Assembly: GCF_004197395.1 (NCBI RefSeq)
Contig: NZ_SELS01000010.1
Coordinates: forward strand, 124,001-188,000
Length of the DNA stretch: 64,000 nt
Direction of reading: 5' to 3'
Source: Paraburkholderia sp. UYCP14C
GTDB taxonomy: Bacteria > Pseudomonadota > Gammaproteobacteria > Burkholderiales > Burkholderiaceae
The notes beneath the pieces are model-generated. The model was not told where the DNA came from. It did not search any database and was given only the letters and a program-made list of their open reading frames with translations. This document shows, one piece after another, positions 38,239-48,705 of this stretch (position 1 is its first letter; each line of letters opens with the position of its first letter). A program made the translations under genes and the position numbers.

Positions 38239-40044
38239 ATGTCCGTCCCGACGCACGGCGCGTTCCGCGCGCCTTTCGCCTGCGCTTCGGCTAATGCCCG
38301 TTGTTCCTGCCGTACCCGTCGCGTGCTGGCTTCGGCCTGGTTTGCCGCGCTCGCGGTGAGCGTGGCCGCGCCGCTGTCCGCCGCCGCGAAAACGCCCGCG
38401 CCGAAGCCGGCGCTCGATGCGTCGGCAGTCGCCGCGCCGGATCGCTACAGCGCCGACACTGCGCAGCAGATCTTCGCCGCAGGCGGCAACGCGGTCGATG
38501 CCGCGGTCGCGATGGCCTTCACGCTCGCCGTTACACGGCCCGATGCTGGCAACCTCGGCGGCGGCGGTTTCATGACGCTATTGGTCGACGGCAAGCCGTA
38601 TTTTCTCGACTATCGCGAGCGCGCGCCGCAGCGGGCGACCCGCGACATGTACCTCGACGACAAAGGCAACGTGGTGCCGGGCATGAGCACGATTGGTCAT
38701 CGCGCGGTGGCCGTGCCGGGCACCGTCGATGGCATGTGGGAAGCGCAGCGGCGCTTCGGCAAGCTCAAATGGAAGCAGGTGCTGGCACCCGCGATCCATT
38801 ACGCGACCGATGGCTTCCAGGCCGATGCGCGGCTGCAGCAGCGGCGCGACGCGGCCGCGAAGAGTTTCGCCGGCAAGACCAATTTCGACGCGTATTTCTC
38901 GAGCCTGAAGGCGGGCGCGACGCTGCGCCAGCCGGAACTCGCGCAGACGCTCGGGCGGATCGCGAGCGACGGCGGCCGCGAGTTCTACGAGGGCCGCACC
39001 GCCCAGATGATCGCCGCGCAGATGTACGGCCACGGCCTGATCACCAGCCAGGATCTGAGCCAGTACAAGGCGCTGTGGCGCGAGCCGCTCGTCGCCGACT
39101 GGCATGGCTACCGCGTGATCACTGCGCCGCCGCCGGGCTCGGGCGGCATCGGGTTGATCCAGATGCTGAAGATGAGGGCCGATCTGCAGCCGGCGTTCGA
39201 CGGTCTCGCGCTAAATTCGGCGCCGTACATCCATCTGATCGCGCAGATCGAGGATCGGGTGTTCGCGGACCGGCAGAGCCATATCGGCGACCCGGACGCG
39301 GCGCCGGTGCCGGTCGCGAAGCTGATCGGCGACGCCTACCTCGCGCAGCGCGCAGCCGAAGTCAAAGCCGCCGAAGCGCCGGTCACGGAGCAGGTGAAGC
39401 CCGCTGTCGACAGCGCCGCATCGGCGGAGAAGGCGCAAACCACGCATTTCTCGGTGGTCGACAAGTGGGGCAACGCGGTATCGAACACCTACACACTGAA
39501 CGGCGATTTCGGCTCAGGCGTGGTGGTGGACGGCGGCGGGTTTCTGCTGAACGATGCGATGGACGATTTCGTGACCAGGCCGGCCAGCGCCGGCGCGACG
39601 GGCGCGTCGGGCGCGGCCTCGACACCAGGCGCCCCTGATGCCGAGCCGAACACGATCGCGCCGGGCCGCCGCCCAATTGCGTCGATGACGCCCACACTGC
39701 TGCTGAAGGACGGCAAGATCGCACTCGCGATCGGCACGCCGGGCGGCTCGCGGATCCTGACGACGATCTTCCAGGTCATGACGAATCTGTACGACTTCGA
39801 CATGCCGCCGACGGACGCGCTCGCCGCGATGCGTTTCCATCATCAGTTGCTGCCGCAAAAGACGATCTACTTCGAGCCATACCATCCCGCGCCGGATGAG
39901 CTCGCCGCGCAGCTGAAGGCGCTCGGCTACACGGTCGAGCAGCAGTCGTTCAACGGCGACGTGCAGATGATCCGCGTGGACGGCACGACACCCGAGCCCG
40001 AGAGCGATCCCCGTGGTGGCGGCGTGGCACGCGTGATACGGTAG
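38239..40044 (+). CDS. ggt: Gamma-glutamyltransferase (glutathione hydrolase)
   Basis: 601 residues from ATG 38239 (GGAG ~10 nt upstream). Periplasmic. Transfers or hydrolyses the gamma-glutamyl group of glutathione. Signal peptide ~30-60 after an unusually long Cys/Arg-rich N-region. Large-subunit motifs are GGNAVDAAVAMAFTLAVTRPDAGNLGGGGFM and YRERAP (substrate Arg). The autocleavage Thr is residue 402 in QTTHFSVVDKWGNAVSNTYTLN. The small subunit contains IAPGRRPIASMTPT and IGTPGGSRI. A Gly/Ala/Ser/Pro-rich insert precedes PNTIAPG. Confidence 0.95.
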   Translation: MSVPTHGAFRAPFACASANARCSCRTRRVLASAWFAALAVSVAAPLSAAAKTPAPKPALDASAVAAPDRYSADTAQQIFAAGGNAVDAAVAMAFTLAVTRPDAGNLGGGGFMTLLVDGKPYFLDYRERAPQRATRDMYLDDKGNVVPGMSTIGHRAVAVPGTVDGMWEAQRRFGKLKWKQVLAPAIHYATDGFQADARLQQRRDAAAKSFAGKTNFDAYFSSLKAGATLRQPELAQTLGRIASDGGREFYEGRTAQMIAAQMYGHGLITSQDLSQYKALWREPLVADWHGYRVITAPPPGSGGIGLIQMLKMRADLQPAFDGLALNSAPYIHLIAQIEDRVFADRQSHIGDPDAAPVPVAKLIGDAYLAQRAAEVKAAEAPVTEQVKPAVDSAASAEKAQTTHFSVVDKWGNAVSNTYTLNGDFGSGVVVDGGGFLLNDAMDDFVTRPASAGATGASGAASTPGAPDAEPNTIAPGRRPIASMTPTLLLKDGKIALAIGTPGGSRILTTIFQVMTNLYDFDMPPTDALAAMRFHHQLLPQKTIYFEPYHPAPDELAAQLKALGYTVEQQSFNGDVQMIRVDGTTPEPESDPRGGGVARVIR

Positions 40045-40099
40045 ACGGCCCGCCGCGCTATCGCGCGAGCGGTCGATAAGCCGAACACGGGGAAGCACG

Positions 40100-40660
40100 A
40101 TGAACGAACAACAACCAACCACACTCGTACTGCCGGGCTATCTTGGCTCCGGTCCTGGCCACTGGCAAACGCGCTGGGAAGCGCTCGATCCCGCGTTCGT
40201 TCGCGTGCGGATGCCGGACTGGGACCACCCTTCGCGCGACGCCTGGTGCCGCACGCTCGCCGCCGCCGTTGACGCTGCGGATGCGCCGGTGTTGTTCGCG
40301 GCTCACAGTCTCGGCTGTCTGACCACGGCGTTCTGGGCCTCGCAGTACGCGAGCGCGGCGCAGCTCGCGAAGGTGGCCGGCGCTCTGCTGGTCGCCTTGC
40401 CCGATCCGGCCGAAGCGCTTTTCCCGCAAGACGCGACCGGCTTTGCGCCGGTGCCGCTCACCCGCCTGCCGTTTGCGACGATCGTCGTGGCGAGCCGCGA
40501 CGATCCGTATGGCGGCGTGCCGTTCTCGCAAACCTGCGCAGACGCGTGGGGCAGCCGCTGGATCGGGATCGGCGCGCGCGGCCACATCAATGCCGACAGC
40601 GGCCTCGGCGATTGGGACGAGGGGCGGGGCTGGCTGGCTTCGCTAGCGGCGGGGCGCTGA
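40100..40660 (+). CDS. RBBP9/YdeN-family serine hydrolase
   Basis: 186 residues, small alpha/beta hydrolase. Triad visible: nucleophile Ser in FAAHSLGCLTT (~69), Asp in VASRDDPYGG (~135) and His in GARGHINADSGLGDW (~157). Oxyanion region VLPGYLGSGPGHWQTRWE at the N-terminus is typical of the RBBP9 family. Natural substrate unknown. Follows ggt by 55 nt and may be cotranscribed. Confidence 0.9.
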   Translation: MNEQQPTTLVLPGYLGSGPGHWQTRWEALDPAFVRVRMPDWDHPSRDAWCRTLAAAVDAADAPVLFAAHSLGCLTTAFWASQYASAAQLAKVAGALLVALPDPAEALFPQDATGFAPVPLTRLPFATIVVASRDDPYGGVPFSQTCADAWGSRWIGIGARGHINADSGLGDWDEGRGWLASLAAGR

Positions 40661-40739
40661 AGCATCTTGCGCATCGCGCACGCCGAGCTTACGTCTCAGC
40701 CTGCGCCAGCCGCCTCAGTTGCTCTAGCCGCCGCACCGA

Positions 40740-41960
40740 TCAGATCACCGCCTTCCTCTTCAACTCCGCAATCGTCCGCGCGTCGTATCCGAGCACGTCG
40801 CTCAGCACGCGCTCGGTATGCTCGCCGAGCAGCGGCGGATGGCTCAGCGCCTGCGGCGGCGTGCCGGTCATGTTGATCGGATTGCGCACGAGCTTGACCG
40901 TGCCGCCTGACGGATGCGGCAGTTCCACCTGCAGACCGCGCGCGACCACCTGCTCGTTGTCGAACACTTCGTCGAGGTTGTTGATCGGCCCGCAAGGCAC
41001 GCCGGCCGCTTCGAGCGCCGCGATCCATTGCTGCTTTCCCTGCAGACGCACCATCTCCGCGAGCATCGGCACCAGCAGTTCGCGGTTGCGCACGCGCGCG
41101 GGGTTGGTCGCGAAACGGTCGTCGTCGGCGAGCTCCGGGCGGCCGCCCGCCTCGACGAACTTGCGGAACTGCCCGTCGTTGCCGACCGCGACGATGATCC
41201 AGCCGTCGCTCGTCTGGAAGGTCTGGTAGGGCACGATGTTCGGGTGCGCATTGCCCCAGCGCACCGGCGGCTGGCCGCTCGCGAGGTAGTTCGAGTTCAT
41301 GTTGGCGAGCATCGCGACCTGCACGTCTAGCAGCGCCATGTCGATGTATTGGCCTTCGCCCGTGCGGTCGCGGTGCGTGAGCGCGGTCAGCACGGCGATC
41401 GTCGAGTACATGCCGGTCATCAAATCGGCGATCGCGACGCCGGCCTTCTGCGGACCGCCCCCCGGCTGGCCGTCGCGCTCGCCGGTAATGCTCATGAAGC
41501 CGCCGATACCCTGCACGATGAAGTCGTAGCCGGCGCGCTGCGCATACGGTCCGGTCTGCCCGAAGCCCGTGACCGAGCAGTAGATCAGGTCGGGCTTCAC
41601 CGCTTTGAGCGATTCGTAGTCGAGGCCGTACTTCTTCAACTGGCCGACTTTGTAGTTCTCGAGCACGACGTCGCTTTGCGCGGCCAGTTCGCGCACGATC
41701 CGCTGGCCCTCGGGCGATGCGATGTCGAGCGTGACCGAGCGCTTGTTGCGGTTCGCCGCGAGATAGTAGGCGGCTTCGCGCGTGTCCGCGCCGTCCGGCG
41801 TTTTCAGATACGGAGGCCCCCAGTGGCGCGTGTCGTCGCCGACCTCGGGGCGTTCGATCTTGATGACGTCGGCGCCGAAATCGGCGAGCGTCTGTGCGCA
41901 CCACGGACCGGCGAGCACGCGGGTGAGATCCAGCACTCGGATGTGACTGAGAGCGCCCAT
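40740..41960 (-). CDS. CaiB/BaiF-type (family III) CoA transferase
   Basis: 406 residues from ATG 41960. An AGGAG lies 12 nt upstream; a longer frame to 42038 is less likely. Start motif HIRVLDLTRVLAGPWCAQTLADFGADVIKIE is the family N-terminus. The catalytic Asp is in KAGVAIADLMTGMYS (~165). GPINNLDEVFDNEQV near the end is also typical. It moves CoA between carboxylic acids, but the acid is not predictable; glutarate, succinate or formyl/oxalate-type donors are all possible. Confidence 0.92.
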   Translation of the reverse strand: MGALSHIRVLDLTRVLAGPWCAQTLADFGADVIKIERPEVGDDTRHWGPPYLKTPDGADTREAAYYLAANRNKRSVTLDIASPEGQRIVRELAAQSDVVLENYKVGQLKKYGLDYESLKAVKPDLIYCSVTGFGQTGPYAQRAGYDFIVQGIGGFMSITGERDGQPGGGPQKAGVAIADLMTGMYSTIAVLTALTHRDRTGEGQYIDMALLDVQVAMLANMNSNYLASGQPPVRWGNAHPNIVPYQTFQTSDGWIIVAVGNDGQFRKFVEAGGRPELADDDRFATNPARVRNRELLVPMLAEMVRLQGKQQWIAALEAAGVPCGPINNLDEVFDNEQVVARGLQVELPHPSGGTVKLVRNPINMTGTPPQALSHPPLLGEHTERVLSDVLGYDARTIAELKRKAVI

Positions 41961-42128
41961 ATTCTTCAATGTCTCCTGATGGTTGCAGGCCGCGCGAGCT
42001 GCCATGCGTTGTTTCGCGCGAAGTTTGCTGGAAGTCATCTTAAGCGATTCCCGTTCGAGGGCGCAGTCAGCCGAACGTCATAGCGCCTTTCGGACGCGGG
42101 GACACGCGGCTGTCGCATCGGGCGCATG

Positions 42129-42154
42129 CCGTGCTGGCCGGATGGCCAGCACGG
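42129..42154. repeat. Perfect hairpin between the CoA transferase gene and alaS
   Basis: CCGTGCTGGCC (42129-42139), GGAT, GGCCAGCACGG (42144-42154): 11 bp, no T-run on either side. It lies between divergent genes, so it is not an obvious terminator. Confidence 0.6.
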
Positions 42155-42188
42155 CTGCGCGCAGTGCCGCGCGCGCTTGCCGATCCCG

Positions 42189-42194
42189 TATAAT
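42189..42194 (+). promoter_or_regulatory. -10 box upstream of alaS
   Basis: Exact TATAAT 87 nt before the alaS start. No good -35 box at the right distance. Confidence 0.5.
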
Positions 42195-42280
42195 CAGTCG
42201 TTTAAAGAAACAGACAGTTGGCGCCTCCCACCGGCCGCCAGTCTCCGTCAGGAACCGTCAGGACCCGTCCCCCGCACGCT

Positions 42281-44905
42281 ATGAAAGCCGCTGAAATCCG
42301 CGAGAAATTCCTCAAGTTCTTCGAATCGAAGGGCCATACGATCGTCCGTTCGTCGAGCCTCGTGCCCGGCAACGACCCGACTCTGCTCTTCACCAATTCG
42401 GGGATGGTGCAGTTCAAAGATGTGTTCCTCGGCGCGGAATCGCGTCCGTATGCGCGCGCCACGACCGCGCAGCGCAGCGTGCGTGCCGGCGGCAAGCACA
42501 ACGACCTCGAGAACGTCGGCTACACCGCGCGTCACCACACGTTCTTCGAGATGCTCGGCAATTTCTCGTTCGGCGACTACTTCAAGCGCGATGCGATCCA
42601 CTACGCGTGGGAACTGCTGACCGGGGTCTACCAGCTGCCGAAGGAAAAGCTCTGGGTCACCGTCTACCAGGAAGACGACGAAGCGCACGACATCTGGGCG
42701 AAGGAAGTAGGCGTGCCGGTCGAGCGCATCATCCGCATCGGCGACAACAAGGGCGCGCGCTACGCGTCGGACAACTTCTGGCAGATGGCTGACGTCGGCC
42801 CGTGCGGCCCGTGCTCCGAAATCTTCTACGACCATGGTCCTGAAGTGTGGGGCGGCCCGCCGGGATCGCCCGAGGAAGACGGCGACCGCTACATCGAGAT
42901 CTGGAACCTCGTGTTCATGCAGTTCAGCCGCGACGCGCAGGGCAACATGACGCCGCTGCCCAAGCAATGCGTGGACACCGGCATGGGCCTCGAGCGTATC
43001 GCGGCGGTGCTGCAGCACGTGCACAGCAACTACGAGATCGACCTGTTCCAGGCGCTGATTCAAGCCGCCGGCCGCGAAACCGGCGTGACCGATCTCGGCA
43101 ACAACTCGCTGAAGGTGATCGCCGATCACATCCGCGCGTGCTCGTTCCTGATCGTCGACGGCGTGATTCCGGGCAACGAAGGCCGCGGCTACGTGCTGCG
43201 CCGTATCGTGCGCCGCGCGATCCGCCACGGCTACAAGCTTGGCAAGAAGGGTTCGTTCTTCCATCGCCTCGTGGCCGACCTCGTCGCGCAGATGGGCGAA
43301 GCCTATCCGGAACTGGCGCAGGCCGAACAGCGCGTGACCGACGTGCTGCGTCAGGAAGAAGAGCGCTTCTTCGAGACGATCGAGCACGGCATGTCGATTC
43401 TCGAAGCCGCATTGGCCGATCTCGACGCGAAGGGTGGCAAGACCCTCGACGGCGAACTCGCGTTCAAGCTGCACGACACCTACGGCTTCCCGCTCGACCT
43501 GACCGCGGACGTTTGCCGCGAGCGCGAAGTGACGGTCGACGAAGCCGCGTTCGACGACGCGATGGCGCGTCAGCGCGAGCAGGCGCGCGCGGCGGGCAAG
43601 TTCAAGATGGCGCAGGGCCTCGAATACTCGGGCGCGAAGACCACGTTCCACGGCTACGAAGAAATCGTCTTCGACGACGCGAAGGTCATCGCGCTGTACG
43701 TCGATGGCGCATCGGTGCAGCAGGCGCAGGCCGGCCAGCAGGCGGTCGTCGTGCTCGATCACACGCCGTTCTACGCGGAGTCGGGCGGCCAGGTCGGCGA
43801 CCAGGGCGTGCTCGCGAACGCCAGCACGCGCTTTGCGGTCGCCGATACGCTGAAGGTGCAGGCCGACGTGGTCGGCCATCACGGCACGATCGAGCAGGGC
43901 ACGCTGAAGGTCGGCGACGTCGTGAAGGCGGAAATCGACGCGGTGCGCCGCGCCCGCACGGCGCGCAACCACTCGGCCACGCACCTGATGCACAAGGCGC
44001 TGCGCGAAGTGCTCGGTTCGCACGTGCAGCAGAAGGGCTCGCTCGTCGACGCTGACAAGACCCGCTTCGACTTCGCGCACAACGCGCCGATGACGGACGA
44101 ACAGATCCGCCAGGTCGAGGCGATCGTCAACGCCGAAGTGCTCGCGAATGCACCCGGTATCGTGCGCGTGATGTCGTACGACGATGCGGTGAAGGGCGGC
44201 GCAATGGCGTTGTTCGGCGAAAAGTACGGCGACGAAGTGCGCGTGCTCGACCTCGGCTTCTCGCGCGAGCTGTGTGGCGGTACGCACGTGAATCGCTCGG
44301 GTGACATCGGTTTCTTCAAGATCGTGATGGAAGGCGGCGTTGCGGCGGGTATCCGTCGCGTCGAAGCGATTACGGGCGACAACGCGGTGCGCTACGTGCA
44401 GGAGCTCGAAGCGCGCGTCAACGCGGCCGCGGCCGTGCTGAAGGCGCAACCGGCGGAACTCACGCAGCGCATCGGCCAGGTGCAGGACCAGGTGAAGGCG
44501 CTCGAGAAGGAACTGAGCGCACTGAAGTCGAAGATGGCGTCGAGCCAGGGCGACGAACTCGCGGGCCAGGCGATCGAAGTCGGCGGCGTGCACGTGCTCG
44601 CGGCGACACTCGAAGGCGCGGACGTGAAGACGCTGCGCGAAACGGTCGACAAGTTGAAGGACAAGCTGAAGAGCGCGGCGATCGTGCTCGCGTCGGTCGA
44701 AGGCGGCAAGGTCAGCCTCATCGCCGGTGTGACCGCCGACGCCAGCAAGAAGGTCAAGGCGGGCGAACTGGTCAACTTCGTGGCCCAGCAGGTGGGCGGC
44801 AAGGGCGGTGGCCGTCCGGACATGGCGCAGGCTGGCGGTACCGAGCCGGCCAACCTGCCGGCGGCGCTCGCGGGCGTCAAGGGCTGGGTCGAAGGGCAGC
44901 TTTGA
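42281..44905 (+). CDS. alaS: Alanyl-tRNA synthetase
   Basis: 874 residues, class II. Charges tRNA-Ala and edits mischarged Ser/Gly. Starts [19 protein letters not shown]. Class II core ~5-240 ([38 protein letters not shown]). Editing domain zinc residues are in [15 protein letters not shown] (~565) and [15 protein letters not shown] (~665). C-terminal coiled coil and DHHA1 domain with [18 protein letters not shown] 42281 gives the family N-terminus; the ribosome site is weak. A terminator follows. Confidence 0.98.
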   Translation: MKAAEIREKFLKFFESKGHTIVRSSSLVPGNDPTLLFTNSGMVQFKDVFLGAESRPYARATTAQRSVRAGGKHNDLENVGYTARHHTFFEMLGNFSFGDYFKRDAIHYAWELLTGVYQLPKEKLWVTVYQEDDEAHDIWAKEVGVPVERIIRIGDNKGARYASDNFWQMADVGPCGPCSEIFYDHGPEVWGGPPGSPEEDGDRYIEIWNLVFMQFSRDAQGNMTPLPKQCVDTGMGLERIAAVLQHVHSNYEIDLFQALIQAAGRETGVTDLGNNSLKVIADHIRACSFLIVDGVIPGNEGRGYVLRRIVRRAIRHGYKLGKKGSFFHRLVADLVAQMGEAYPELAQAEQRVTDVLRQEEERFFETIEHGMSILEAALADLDAKGGKTLDGELAFKLHDTYGFPLDLTADVCREREVTVDEAAFDDAMARQREQARAAGKFKMAQGLEYSGAKTTFHGYEEIVFDDAKVIALYVDGASVQQAQAGQQAVVVLDHTPFYAESGGQVGDQGVLANASTRFAVADTLKVQADVVGHHGTIEQGTLKVGDVVKAEIDAVRRARTARNHSATHLMHKALREVLGSHVQQKGSLVDADKTRFDFAHNAPMTDEQIRQVEAIVNAEVLANAPGIVRVMSYDDAVKGGAMALFGEKYGDEVRVLDLGFSRELCGGTHVNRSGDIGFFKIVMEGGVAAGIRRVEAITGDNAVRYVQELEARVNAAAAVLKAQPAELTQRIGQVQDQVKALEKELSALKSKMASSQGDELAGQAIEVGGVHVLAATLEGADVKTLRETVDKLKDKLKSAAIVLASVEGGKVSLIAGVTADASKKVKAGELVNFVAQQVGGKGGGRPDMAQAGGTEPANLPAALAGVKGWVEGQL

Positions 44906-44957
44906 TTGTGATGTTCCGTTGAGTCCGGCTTGACCAAAAGTCGAGCTGGGTTCGACA

Positions 44958-45014
44958 AAGGGGCCACGCGGCGCGCCAGCAGGATTGGCGCGTTGCGTGG
45001 CCCCTTCGTTTTTG
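44958..45014 (+). terminator. Terminator between alaS and the convergent LysR gene
   Basis: 12-bp outer stem AAGGGGCCACGC (44958-44969) with GCGTGGCCCCTT (44995-45006), inner pairing CGCGCCA / TGGCGCG, then CGTTTTT. It may serve both strands. Confidence 0.88.
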
Positions 45015-45065
45015 CGGAAGCCGATCGGGTCGCGTCGAGCCCGATCGCCGGCCCGGCTTCAACGA

Positions 45066-46010
45066 TCAGACGACGTTCGCCTTTACCGACACCGCCGCAC
45101 CCGCTGCCGGCAAATCTGCGTCGACCGTACCGTCTGTCCCTTCCTGCGACGCCACCAGCGTGCGCCGCAGCGCATTGAGCGCCGACGAAAAATGCCCGCG
45201 TCGCCACACTAGCAGCGTGTCGAGCACGCCGATCTCGGGCAACTCGTGAACCGCGATATTGCTCGTGTCGCCCTGCAGATCGAGCACCGAGCGCGGCGCG
45301 ACCGCGACGCCCGCGCCGGCCGCCACGCATGCGACGATCGCGTGATACGAGCCGAGCTCCAGCACGCGCGCCGGGCGTACGCCATGCTCCAGATACCACT
45401 TCTCGATATACGCGCGGTAAGCGCAGCCCCGCTCGAACGCGATCAGTGTCGATAGCGCGATGTCGCGCACTTCGCGAATCGGCCGATGTCCTCGCGGCGT
45501 CAGCATCACCAGTTCCTCGCGAAACACCGGCACGGTCTCGAACAGCTCACCGAGCGAAGCGGGATCGAGCGGCGTGGCGACCAGTGCGGCATCGACCTCG
45601 AACTCGCGGACCCGCTCGATCAGCTTGCCGGTTGTGCCGATTTCCAGCTCCAGCTCGACGGCCGGCCATTGCTGGTGATATTGCGCGAGCAGCCCCGGCA
45701 GACGCGTCGCCGCCACGCTTTCCATCGCGCCCAAACGCAGACGCCCGCTCGGACGATCCTCGCGCACCGCGTGCCGCGCCTCGTCGGCGAGCGCGAGCAG
45801 CCGTTCCGCGTAGGGCAGCAGCGTCTCGCCGGCCGGCGTCAGCACGAGCCGGCGGCCGTCGCGGATGAACAGCTCGGTGCCGAGCTGCTCCTCGAGTTGC
45901 TTGATGCGCGTGGTCACGTTCGATTGCACGCGATTGAGCTTCGCGGCGGCGCGCGTCACGCCGTTTTCGCGCACGACGGCGCGAAAAATGGTCAGAGCGG
46001 CCAGATCCAT
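45066..46010 (-). CDS. LysR-type transcriptional regulator
   Basis: 314 residues. N-terminal winged HTH (MDLAALTIFRAVVRENGVTRAAAKLNRVQSNVTTRIKQLEEQLG, ~1-60), linker helix, then the effector domain ~90-295. GGAG lies 7 nt before the ATG. Divergent from an MFS transporter with 101 nt between, the usual layout in which a LysR protein controls the facing gene. Effector unknown. Confidence 0.93.
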   Translation of the reverse strand: MDLAALTIFRAVVRENGVTRAAAKLNRVQSNVTTRIKQLEEQLGTELFIRDGRRLVLTPAGETLLPYAERLLALADEARHAVREDRPSGRLRLGAMESVAATRLPGLLAQYHQQWPAVELELEIGTTGKLIERVREFEVDAALVATPLDPASLGELFETVPVFREELVMLTPRGHRPIREVRDIALSTLIAFERGCAYRAYIEKWYLEHGVRPARVLELGSYHAIVACVAAGAGVAVAPRSVLDLQGDTSNIAVHELPEIGVLDTLLVWRRGHFSSALNALRRTLVASQEGTDGTVDADLPAAGAAVSVKANVV

Positions 46011-46111
46011 GATTCTCTCCCAGCGATGATGGACATTCTAATTATTCATTTTTCGTGATTGAAAGGTCAAGCTAACATGGTTTCATACCATCGCCGTTTG
46101 ACCGTCCGATC

Positions 46112-47437
46112 ATGAACGACCTTGCTTCCCACGCGTCCCCACGCTTTCATGAACCTCACGCCGCCCGGCGCGCGGCGCTCGCCTGCATGGTGACGCTGGC
46201 CGTCGCGCTCGGCATCGGGCGCTTCGCGTTTACGCCGCTGCTGCCGCTGATGCTGCACGGCGCCGCGCTCGGCCAGCCGCAGATTGATATCCAGCACGGC
46301 GGCTGGCTCGCGTCGTTCAACTACGCCGGCTATTTCGCCGGCGCGATGACCTGCGCGGCGCTGCGCGCCGACCCCGCGCGCATGGTGCGCGTCGGACTCG
46401 TCGCAACGGTGCTCCTGACACTCGCGATGGGCGTCACCGGCCAGTTCTGGGTGTGGGCGCTGGTGCGCTTCGTCGCCGGCGCGGTCAGCGCATGGACCTT
46501 CGTGTTCGCGTCGCAGTGGGGTTTGCGGCGGCTCGCCGAACTCGGCGCGCATGCGTGGAGCGGGGTCATCTATACGGGGCCGGGCGTGGGGATCGTCGGA
46601 ACCGGTTTGCTGGTCAGCGTCGCGGGCGGCTATGGCGCGGTGGCCGGATGGATCGGCTTTGCGGTGATCGGCGCGGGGCTGTCGGTGCTGGTGTGGCCGG
46701 TGTTCGGGGATGCGCGGCATGCGGGTACAGCGAAGCAGGCCGTTGCAAGCTCCACAACGGCAAAACCCGCCGCAACACCCGCCTCCGGATCGCGCGCCGG
46801 CGCAAAACAGCCGCCCCTTGCGGCCGGCAGTCAGACGAGCCATGCCCTCCACCGCGCCGACGCATTCTGGCTGGTCCTGCTCTACAGTATCCCGGGCTTC
46901 GGCTACATCATCACCGCGACCTTTCTGCCGGTCATCGCGCGCCACGCATTGCCGGGCTCGGCGTGGCCGGACCTGTTCTGGCCGATGTTCGGCGCGGCGC
47001 TGATCGTCGGCGCGTTGCTCGCCGCGCGTTTGCCCGTGCATTGGGACAACCGCGCGCTGCTCGCGGGCTCGTATGTGCTGCAGGCGCTCGGCATCGCGTT
47101 GGGCATCGTGTGGCCGACGGCGGGCGGGTTTTCGCTCGGCAGCATCCTGATCGGCCTGCCGTTTACCGCGATCACGCTATTCGCGATGCGCGAGGCGCGG
47201 CGTCTGCGCGGCGACGACGCGGCCGGGCTGATGGGGTATGCGACGGCGGCCTATGGCATCGGTCAGATCGCCGGTCCGCTGGTGGCCGCGCCGATTGCCG
47301 CGCACACGGGGTCGTTTTCGCCGGCGCTGTGGCTCGCCGCGGGCGCGCTGCTGGCGGGGGCGGCGGGACTGATCGCGGTGACGCGCGTGACGCGCGCCCC
47401 GCGCCGTGGCCGCATGCCGGATTGCGGTTGCAGCTAA
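46112..47437 (+). CDS. YbfB/YjiJ-family MFS transporter
   Basis: 441 residues, twelve hydrophobic segments in two halves of six with a long, low-complexity Ala/Thr/Ser cytoplasmic loop (~205-245). Family features are LGIGRFAFTPLLPLM in TM1, GGWLASFNYAGYFAGA in TM2 and the matching GYIITATFLPVI at the start of the second half. Substrate unknown; some relatives export sugars or drugs. Probably controlled by the divergent LysR gene. Confidence 0.9.
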   Translation: MNDLASHASPRFHEPHAARRAALACMVTLAVALGIGRFAFTPLLPLMLHGAALGQPQIDIQHGGWLASFNYAGYFAGAMTCAALRADPARMVRVGLVATVLLTLAMGVTGQFWVWALVRFVAGAVSAWTFVFASQWGLRRLAELGAHAWSGVIYTGPGVGIVGTGLLVSVAGGYGAVAGWIGFAVIGAGLSVLVWPVFGDARHAGTAKQAVASSTTAKPAATPASGSRAGAKQPPLAAGSQTSHALHRADAFWLVLLYSIPGFGYIITATFLPVIARHALPGSAWPDLFWPMFGAALIVGALLAARLPVHWDNRALLAGSYVLQALGIALGIVWPTAGGFSLGSILIGLPFTAITLFAMREARRLRGDDAAGLMGYATAAYGIGQIAGPLVAAPIAAHTGSFSPALWLAAGALLAGAAGLIAVTRVTRAPRRGRMPDCGCS

Positions 47438-47536
47438 GACCCAAAAAAAGACTCAAAAACAAATCTCGCACGAGCGCACTAAAATGACCGCTTCCCGTCA
47501 TTCCCATGCGCCCGTTGCCGGGCGCGTCGCTCGACC

Positions 47537-48568
47537 ATGCAACATTTCGCGTCCGATAACTACGCCGGCATCTGTCCCGAAGCGCTCGACGCGCTGATCG
47601 CCGCCAACAACAGCGGCCACGAGCCGGCCTACGGCGACGACTCGTGGACCAACCAGGTGTGCGACCGTCTGCGCGACCTGTTCCAGACCGATTGCGAAGT
47701 GTTCTTCGTGTTCAACGGCACCGCGGCCAATTCGCTCGCGCTCGCGTCGCTGTGCCAGTCGTACCACTCGGTGATCTGCCACGAACTCGCGCATATCGAG
47801 ACCGACGAATGCGGCGGCCCCGAGTTCTTTTCAGGCGGCTCGAAGCTGCTGACGGCGCCCGGCATCGGCGGCAAGCTCACGCCCGATGCGATCGAAGCCA
47901 TCGTCACACGGCGCGCCGATATCCACTATCCGAAGCCGAAGGTCGTCACGCTGACGCAGTCGACCGAGGTCGGCACCGTCTACAGCGTCGAGGAAGTGCG
48001 CGCGATCGCGGCGATCGCGAAGCGCCGTCATCTGAAGGTGCACATGGACGGCGCGCGCTTCGCGAACGCGGTCGCCGCGCTCGACGTGCATCCGTCGGAA
48101 ATCACGTGGCGCGCGGGCGTCGATGTGCTGTGCTTCGGCGGCACCAAGAACGGCTTGCCGGTCGGCGAGGCGGTGGTGTTCTTCGACCGCGCGCTCGCCG
48201 ACGATTTCGCCTATCGGCTGAAGCAGGCCGGACAGCTCGCGTCGAAAATGCGCTTCATCTCCGCGCCATGGCTCGGTCTGCTCGACAACGACGTGTGGTT
48301 GCGCAATGCGCGTCACGCGAACGCGATGGCGCGTTTGCTGGAGACGCGGTTGCAGGAAATCCCGGGCGTGAGCATCATGTTTCCGAGCGAATCGAACGCG
48401 GTATTCGCGCAGTTGCCGCCGCCCGCCGCGAAGGCGATGCGCGCGCGCGGCTGGAAGTTCTACGAGTTCATCGGCGCGGGCGGTTGCCGGCTGATGTGCG
48501 CGTGGGACACCCAGCCCGAGACGGTCGAGCGTTTCGCCGCCGACGTGCGCGAACTGTGCGTCGCGTGA
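47537..48568 (+). CDS. ltaE: Low-specificity L-threonine aldolase
   Basis: 343 residues, PLP fold type I. Cleaves threonine or allo-threonine to glycine and acetaldehyde. N-terminus FASDNYAGICPEALDAL, EVFFVFNGTAANSLAL, HMDGARFANAVAAL, and the PLP-binding Lys204 in CFGGTKNGLPVGEA. Length and motifs are normal. It starts 99 nt after the MFS gene; cotranscription is possible. Confidence 0.94.
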   Translation: MQHFASDNYAGICPEALDALIAANNSGHEPAYGDDSWTNQVCDRLRDLFQTDCEVFFVFNGTAANSLALASLCQSYHSVICHELAHIETDECGGPEFFSGGSKLLTAPGIGGKLTPDAIEAIVTRRADIHYPKPKVVTLTQSTEVGTVYSVEEVRAIAAIAKRRHLKVHMDGARFANAVAALDVHPSEITWRAGVDVLCFGGTKNGLPVGEAVVFFDRALADDFAYRLKQAGQLASKMRFISAPWLGLLDNDVWLRNARHANAMARLLETRLQEIPGVSIMFPSESNAVFAQLPPPAAKAMRARGWKFYEFIGAGGCRLMCAWDTQPETVERFAADVRELCVA

Positions 48569-48705
48569 TGGAAGACGTGCGGGAGGTCGTTGGAATCCGG
48601 GCGACCACCAACGCCGCGCGCGCATAGCGTCACCGAACCACTTCATCCAGCCGCACGCGAACTCCAACCCGTCAAAAACACGAGATCAAAGAGACGTCCC
48701 CCGCC

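Noticed and set aside
42248-44593. 781-codon minus-strand open frame opposite alaS
   Set aside because: Mirror frame caused by GC3 bias; alaS on the plus strand is certain and the antisense protein is His/Arg/Ala-rich with no family features.
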